Of a stretch of DNA of 64,000 bases, positions 60,257 to 64,000 are shown one piece after another. The notes under the pieces are model-generated. The model was not told the origin of the DNA, did no database searches, and saw only the letters and a list, made by a program, of their open reading frames with translations. The stretch lies in assembly GCF_000379765.1 (NCBI RefSeq), contig NZ_KB903431.1:573788-637787 (forward strand), given 5' to 3'. The stretch is from Flexithrix dorotheae DSM 6795 (GTDB lineage Bacteria > Bacteroidota > Bacteroidia > Cytophagales > Flammeovirgaceae). Made by a program: the position numbers and the translations under genes. The first letter of the stretch is position 1; each line of letters begins with the position of its first letter.

Positions 60257-62372
60257 ATTATTTAAAAAATTACCCATTAAATATAAACTGGTTTTTGTTA
60301 TTCTAACAATAAGCCTGTTATCCTTTTTCGTATCATTTTCCATTTTTATCGTTTACGATTTTTATTCTTTTCATTCAAAACTGCACAAGGAAATTACCCA
60401 GTTAGGTGAGCTAATTGGAAATAACAATGCTGTTTTTGCCAATATGAGGGGAATTATCGCGAAAGAATCTGCCCAGCAAAATCTTTATAATGTACTGCCT
60501 TCTACCGCTCATATTCAATATGGGAGTATTTTTGATCAGAATAAGGAAATTCAGGCTTATTACGATAGAAATTTTCAGGATAGTTCTCTTTTGAATTCCA
60601 CTCCTGATAATCGATCTAAAAATCCTCAAACGGAGAAATCTGATAATTTACTTGATTTATTGCAATTGGATGAGTTTGATGGAGAAATAGGAGGAATGTA
60701 CAGTACCAAACTGGAAATGGTGCTGGATTCCAGTGATTTTAAACCTGTTTATAAAGCGGACATTCAGGAAAATAGCAAAAGAACTGGCCTTTTTTTCGAT
60801 TATATCCATATGTTTTTTATTGAAGGCCATATGGATGTTTTCCATCCTATTGTGGACCCTGATGATGAAAACAGGATATTGGCTACAGTATTTTTACGGT
60901 CTGATTTGTCTCCTTCTTATGAGCGATATTCCCAATATCTCAAAATCGTTTCAATTATATTCCTAATTACATTTGCTGTAATCTATTTACTTACCTTGTT
61001 TGTGCAGAAAAGTATTTCCAAGCCAATTTCCGAACTTACAAATGTGACTTTGAAAATTGCTAAAAACAATGATTATTCTTATCGTGTGCAGGAAGAAGGT
61101 AAGGATGAAGTTGCTTTGCTGGCCAATAGTTTCAATGAAATGATTGCCAAAATTGAAACTCAAAATGTGGAGTTGGTAAAAGCAAAGGACAGGGCAGAAT
61201 CTCTGGCGAATGCAAAAGCTCAGTTTTTATCCAACATGACACATGAAATAAGAACGCCTTTAAATGGTGTGATTGGCATGACGGATATTTTATTGGGTAC
61301 CAAGCTGGATGAAAAGCAGCAGGAATTTTTGGGCATTGTAAAATTTTCTGCAAAAAACCTGATGGTCATTATTAATGATGTATTGGATATTTCAAAAATC
61401 AATGCAGGGAAAATGACTTTCGAACAGGAAGTGCTGGATGTAAATCATTTGCTGAAAACCATTATTGCTGGAAATAGGGGTGAAGCTGATAAAAAAGGTT
61501 TGAAGGTGACTTTAGATGTTTCGGATGAAATTCCCAAAAATCTTCTTGGTGATTCAGTGAGGTTATCTCAAATTGTACTTAACCTTTTCACAAATGCGAT
61601 AAAATTTACCATACACGGAGGAATTGTTATTGGTAATAAGTTAATTGAGAAGACGGAAAAAGAAGCTTTAGTGCGGTTCTATGTAAAAGACTCGGGGGTG
61701 GGCATTGCCCGAGAAAATTTCGATCTTGTTTTTTCAGAGTTTTCTCAGGAAAGAGGTGATACTACCCGGAAATTTGGAGGAACAGGACTGGGTTTATCTA
61801 TTTGTAAAAAATTGGTTGAAATGCAGGGAGGAAAAATGTTTTTGGAAAGTCAGCTGGGTAATGGGAGTACTTTCTCATTTGAACTGAAATTTAAAATTAA
61901 TCAGGAAGAGGAAATAACAAGTTTAAAAACTCCTGAGGAAAGTCTTCATAATGGAATCAGTCAGGAGAATAATCAAAAAGTTGTTCTTTTAGCGGAAGAT
62001 AATGAAGTAAATCAAATGGTGGTGGAAGAGCTTTTGGGCCAGTGGCAATTTAATGTGGAGATAGCAGAAAATGGACAAGAGGCAGTGGATATGTTAACCG
62101 AAAAGCATTACGATCTAATCCTGATGGATGTACATATGCCTGAGCTAGATGGTTATGGAGCCACTAAAATGATCCGCGAAGAAATGTCTTCCCCTAAAAA
62201 AGATATTCCCATAATTGCCATGACTGCTGCCGCTATGGATGGAGAATCTGATAAATGCCTGGCTGCCGGGATGAATGACTATATCTCCAAACCTTTCGAT
62301 AAAAATATACTTTACGAAAAAATCGTACGGCTAATTGTAAATAATGAAAGTACAAAAAAAGCCGAAAATTGA
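60246..62372 (+). CDS. Membrane hybrid histidine kinase with HAMP and receiver domains
   Basis: The 708-residue protein has two membrane helices (about 15-36 and 231-253) flanking a 195-residue periplasmic domain that resembles the CHASE8 domain of YfiN-type proteins. A HAMP domain (about 255-307) and a short coiled coil follow. His333 lies in FLSNMTHEIRTPLNG. The ATPase domain includes VKDSGVGIARENFDLVFSEFSQ and GGTGLGLSICKKLVE. A C-terminal receiver has LLAEDNEVNQMVVEELL and the phospho-acceptor Asp628 in LILMDVHMPELDG. It should autophosphorylate and pass the phosphate to its own receiver, then to an unseen partner (perhaps an HPt protein). It overlaps the YfiR-like gene, implying functional coupling. 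Confidence 0.93.
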   Translation: MLNKLFKKLPIKYKLVFVILTISLLSFFVSFSIFIVYDFYSFHSKLHKEITQLGELIGNNNAVFANMRGIIAKESAQQNLYNVLPSTAHIQYGSIFDQNKEIQAYYDRNFQDSSLLNSTPDNRSKNPQTEKSDNLLDLLQLDEFDGEIGGMYSTKLEMVLDSSDFKPVYKADIQENSKRTGLFFDYIHMFFIEGHMDVFHPIVDPDDENRILATVFLRSDLSPSYERYSQYLKIVSIIFLITFAVIYLLTLFVQKSISKPISELTNVTLKIAKNNDYSYRVQEEGKDEVALLANSFNEMIAKIETQNVELVKAKDRAESLANAKAQFLSNMTHEIRTPLNGVIGMTDILLGTKLDEKQQEFLGIVKFSAKNLMVIINDVLDISKINAGKMTFEQEVLDVNHLLKTIIAGNRGEADKKGLKVTLDVSDEIPKNLLGDSVRLSQIVLNLFTNAIKFTIHGGIVIGNKLIEKTEKEALVRFYVKDSGVGIARENFDLVFSEFSQERGDTTRKFGGTGLGLSICKKLVEMQGGKMFLESQLGNGSTFSFELKFKINQEEEITSLKTPEESLHNGISQENNQKVVLLAEDNEVNQMVVEELLGQWQFNVEIAENGQEAVDMLTEKHYDLILMDVHMPELDGYGATKMIREEMSSPKKDIPIIAMTAAAMDGESDKCLAAGMNDYISKPFDKNILYEKIVRLIVNNESTKKAEN

Positions 62373-62388
62373 AATTTCCGCTTTTTTT
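62354..62388. terminator. Terminator hairpin embracing the kinase stop codon
   Basis: The stem aaaaaaagc (62354-62362) with gcttttttt (62380-62388) extends inward (gaaa with tttc) after one mismatch. The kinase stop codon (62370-62372) lies in the loop. The A and T arms make it bidirectional for prfC as well. Confidence 0.65.
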
Positions 62389-62397
62389 ATTACTGCA

Positions 62398-63984
62398 TCA
62401 AGAATCGAATTCTGAGGTGAAATGAAATTTGATTTCGGGGAAATTTTGCTGTTCCATTCTTAATTCATAATCCGAACTAGTTAAGAATACTTTTCTTTTT
62501 TCTTTATCTTCTGCAATCAATCGGATTTTCGGGTTTGCGAATTCTTCGAATTTATTTTTATCCTCACAGGTAAACCAGCAGGCTTTGTGAATTTGAATAG
62601 GTTCCCATCTACAAGAGGCATTGTATTCGTGTTTTAACCTGTGCTGAATTACCTCAAACTGCAGTGCCCCGACCGTTCCAATAATTTTCCTGCCATTTCT
62701 TAAGTTGGTGAAAAGTTGAGCGACTCCTTCATCCATCAACTGATCAATGCCTTTTGCCAACTGTTTGGCTTTCATTGGGTCAGTATTTTCTATATATTTA
62801 AATTGCTCCGGTGAAAAGCTTGGAATTCCTTTAAATTTGAGTGGTTCATTTTCAGATAAAGAATCACCAATTTTAAAGTTGCCGCTGTCATGCAATCCCA
62901 CAATATCACCTGGAAAAGCTTCATCTACAATAGATTTTTTCTCGGCCATAAATGCAGTTGGGCTGGAAAATTTTAATTTTCTCCCTAATCTTGAATGCAG
63001 GTAGTTTTTATTTCTTTCGAATTTTCCCGAACAAACTTTTACAAAGGCCAGTCTGTTACGGTGGTTTGGGTCCATATTGGCATGGATTTTAAATACAAAC
63101 CCACTGAATTCATCATCATATGGATTTATCTCTTTGGTTTCAGTTATACTGGGTTGGGGAGATGGGGCGATATCAATGAAGCAGTCCAGTAATTCCCTTA
63201 CCCCAAAATTATTGATCGCACTTCCAAAAAACACCGGGGAAACCAGTCCTTCAAGGTATTCTTCATGCACAAATTCAGGGTAAACTTCTTCCAGCATTTC
63301 CACTTCTTCCCGAAGAGTTTCCGCATCTCTTTCTCCTATTCTTTTATCCAGAATTTTATCCGAAAGATCACTTATTTCTACGGTATCTTCAGTAGATTGC
63401 TTGCCGTGTGGACTAAATAATTTTAAACTTTTTTCATAACGGCTATATACTCCTTTAAAATCAGGACCCATTCCAATAGGCCAGGAAAGGGGAATAACAT
63501 TCAAATTAAGTTTTTCTTCCAATTCGTCCAACAGGTCAAATGCATCCTTACCAACCCTGTCGAGTTTATTGATAAATACGATGATCGGAGTATCTCGCAT
63601 CTGGCAAACCTTCACCAGTTTTTCTGTTTGGATTTCCACCCCTTTAGCCACATCAATTACCACAATTACACTATCAACAGCAGTAAGTGTTCTAAAGGTA
63701 TCTTCGGCAAAGTCCTGGTGACCAGGAGTGTCAAGAATATTAATTTTCTTCCCATCATACTCAAAACCCATTACCGAGGTGGCTACGGAAATACCCCTTT
63801 GTCTTTCGATTTCCATAAAATCGGAGGTGGCAGTCTTCTTTATTTTATTTGATTTTACAGCTCCTGCTACCTGAATTGCACCACCAAATAACAATAATTT
63901 TTCTGTTAGCGTGGTCTTTCCAGCATCAGGGTGACTGATAATTGCAAAAGTTCTCCTTCTTTCTATTTCTGCCTTATTTGCCAT
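62398..63984 (-). CDS. prfC: Peptide chain release factor 3
   Basis: RF3 is a translational GTPase that recycles release factors 1 and 2 from the ribosome. The 528-residue protein has the G motifs: SHPDAGKTTLTEKLL (P-loop), RGISVATSVMGFEYDG (switch I region), ILDTPGHQDFAEDT and FINKLDR. The mid and C-terminal beta-barrel regions (SGKFERNKNYLHSRLGRKLKFSSPTAFMAEKK and VGALQFEVIQHRLKHEYNA) are typical. The length is normal and the gene is complete, starting at the ATG 16 bp from the window edge. It is convergent with the kinase gene. Confidence 0.97.
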   Translation of the reverse strand: MANKAEIERRRTFAIISHPDAGKTTLTEKLLLFGGAIQVAGAVKSNKIKKTATSDFMEIERQRGISVATSVMGFEYDGKKINILDTPGHQDFAEDTFRTLTAVDSVIVVIDVAKGVEIQTEKLVKVCQMRDTPIIVFINKLDRVGKDAFDLLDELEEKLNLNVIPLSWPIGMGPDFKGVYSRYEKSLKLFSPHGKQSTEDTVEISDLSDKILDKRIGERDAETLREEVEMLEEVYPEFVHEEYLEGLVSPVFFGSAINNFGVRELLDCFIDIAPSPQPSITETKEINPYDDEFSGFVFKIHANMDPNHRNRLAFVKVCSGKFERNKNYLHSRLGRKLKFSSPTAFMAEKKSIVDEAFPGDIVGLHDSGNFKIGDSLSENEPLKFKGIPSFSPEQFKYIENTDPMKAKQLAKGIDQLMDEGVAQLFTNLRNGRKIIGTVGALQFEVIQHRLKHEYNASCRWEPIQIHKACWFTCEDKNKFEEFANPKIRLIAEDKEKRKVFLTSSDYELRMEQQNFPEIKFHFTSEFDS

Positions 63985-64000
63985 TCTATTTATTTATATT

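Noticed and set aside
1-64000. tRNA, rRNA, CRISPR, IS element or prophage
   Set aside because: No cloverleaf sequence with CCA-end pattern, no regularly spaced direct repeats, no transposase or integrase, and no phage structural genes were seen. A tRNAscan or IS search would be decisive.

Overview
The window looks like ordinary chromosome from a member of the Bacteroidota, most likely a Cytophagales-type (often marine, gliding) bacterium. The DNA is AT-rich and Shine-Dalgarno sites are weak or absent. One promoter (before pheA) fits the Bacteroidota TTTG / TAnnTTTG pattern. Lineage markers are a PorP/SprF-family protein beside PKD-rich giant proteins, one of them with a type IX secretion (T9SS type B) C-terminal domain, a fused CcoN-CcoO cbb3 oxidase subunit, a Reg_prop/Y_Y_Y sensor kinase and a WD40-like/OmpA-like surface protein. 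I see no tRNA, rRNA, CRISPR array, IS element or prophage. The taxonomic call is inference from gene content.

Layout. 0.7-7.6 kb: a propeller sensor histidine kinase, an ECF sigma factor with a membrane-bound TonB-domain partner, a secreted protein of two tandem GH2-type jelly rolls, and a retropepsin-like protease. 7.9-13 kb: a DUF819 membrane protein, a SelW-like thioredoxin-fold protein, RidA and a tiny membrane protein. These face a minus-strand group (coiled-coil protein, HdeD-like protein and a probable membrane-tethered DNA-binding sensor). 13.2-20.1 kb: a secreted lectin-like protein, a sodium/solute symporter, PheA (chorismate mutase/prephenate dehydratase), the PdeM phosphoesterase and a TPR/seven-repeat propeller protein. 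20.2-31.6 kb: a small HTH-like protein, a DUF2339 membrane protein, ArgS, a HAD phosphatase, an Lhr-like ligase-associated helicase, an omega-amidase/aminotransferase pair and a small secreted protein.

31.9-38.2 kb is a complete set of structural genes for cbb3 oxidase with assembly factors (ccoS, ccoNO, ccoQ-like, ccoP, ccoG, ccoH/fixH-like, TauE/SafE-like), but without the copper ATPase CcoI/FixI. 38.3-49.8 kb holds the T9SS-linked surface locus: a PorP/SprF protein and a 1233-aa PKD protein on the minus strand, divergent from a 2068-aa PKD adhesin with a gliding-type C-terminal domain. 50-57 kb holds housekeeping genes (citrate synthase, topoisomerase I, tail-specific protease). 57.3-62.4 kb is an envelope-to-cytoplasm signalling set: an OmpA-like/WD40 protein, a periplasmic YfiR protein and a membrane hybrid histidine kinase. 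RF3 (prfC) closes the window.

The strongest candidate for an under-described system is the 57.3-62.4 kb set. It mirrors the architecture of the YfiB-YfiR-YfiN pathway, but the membrane output is a histidine kinase with a receiver rather than a diguanylate cyclase. Next are the membrane-tethered HTH/lectin-sensor protein divergent from a secreted lectin-like protein, and the sigma factor followed by a TonB-domain membrane protein with a possible anti-sigma-like cytoplasmic tail. Many intrinsic terminators were found by eye and mark the transcription units.
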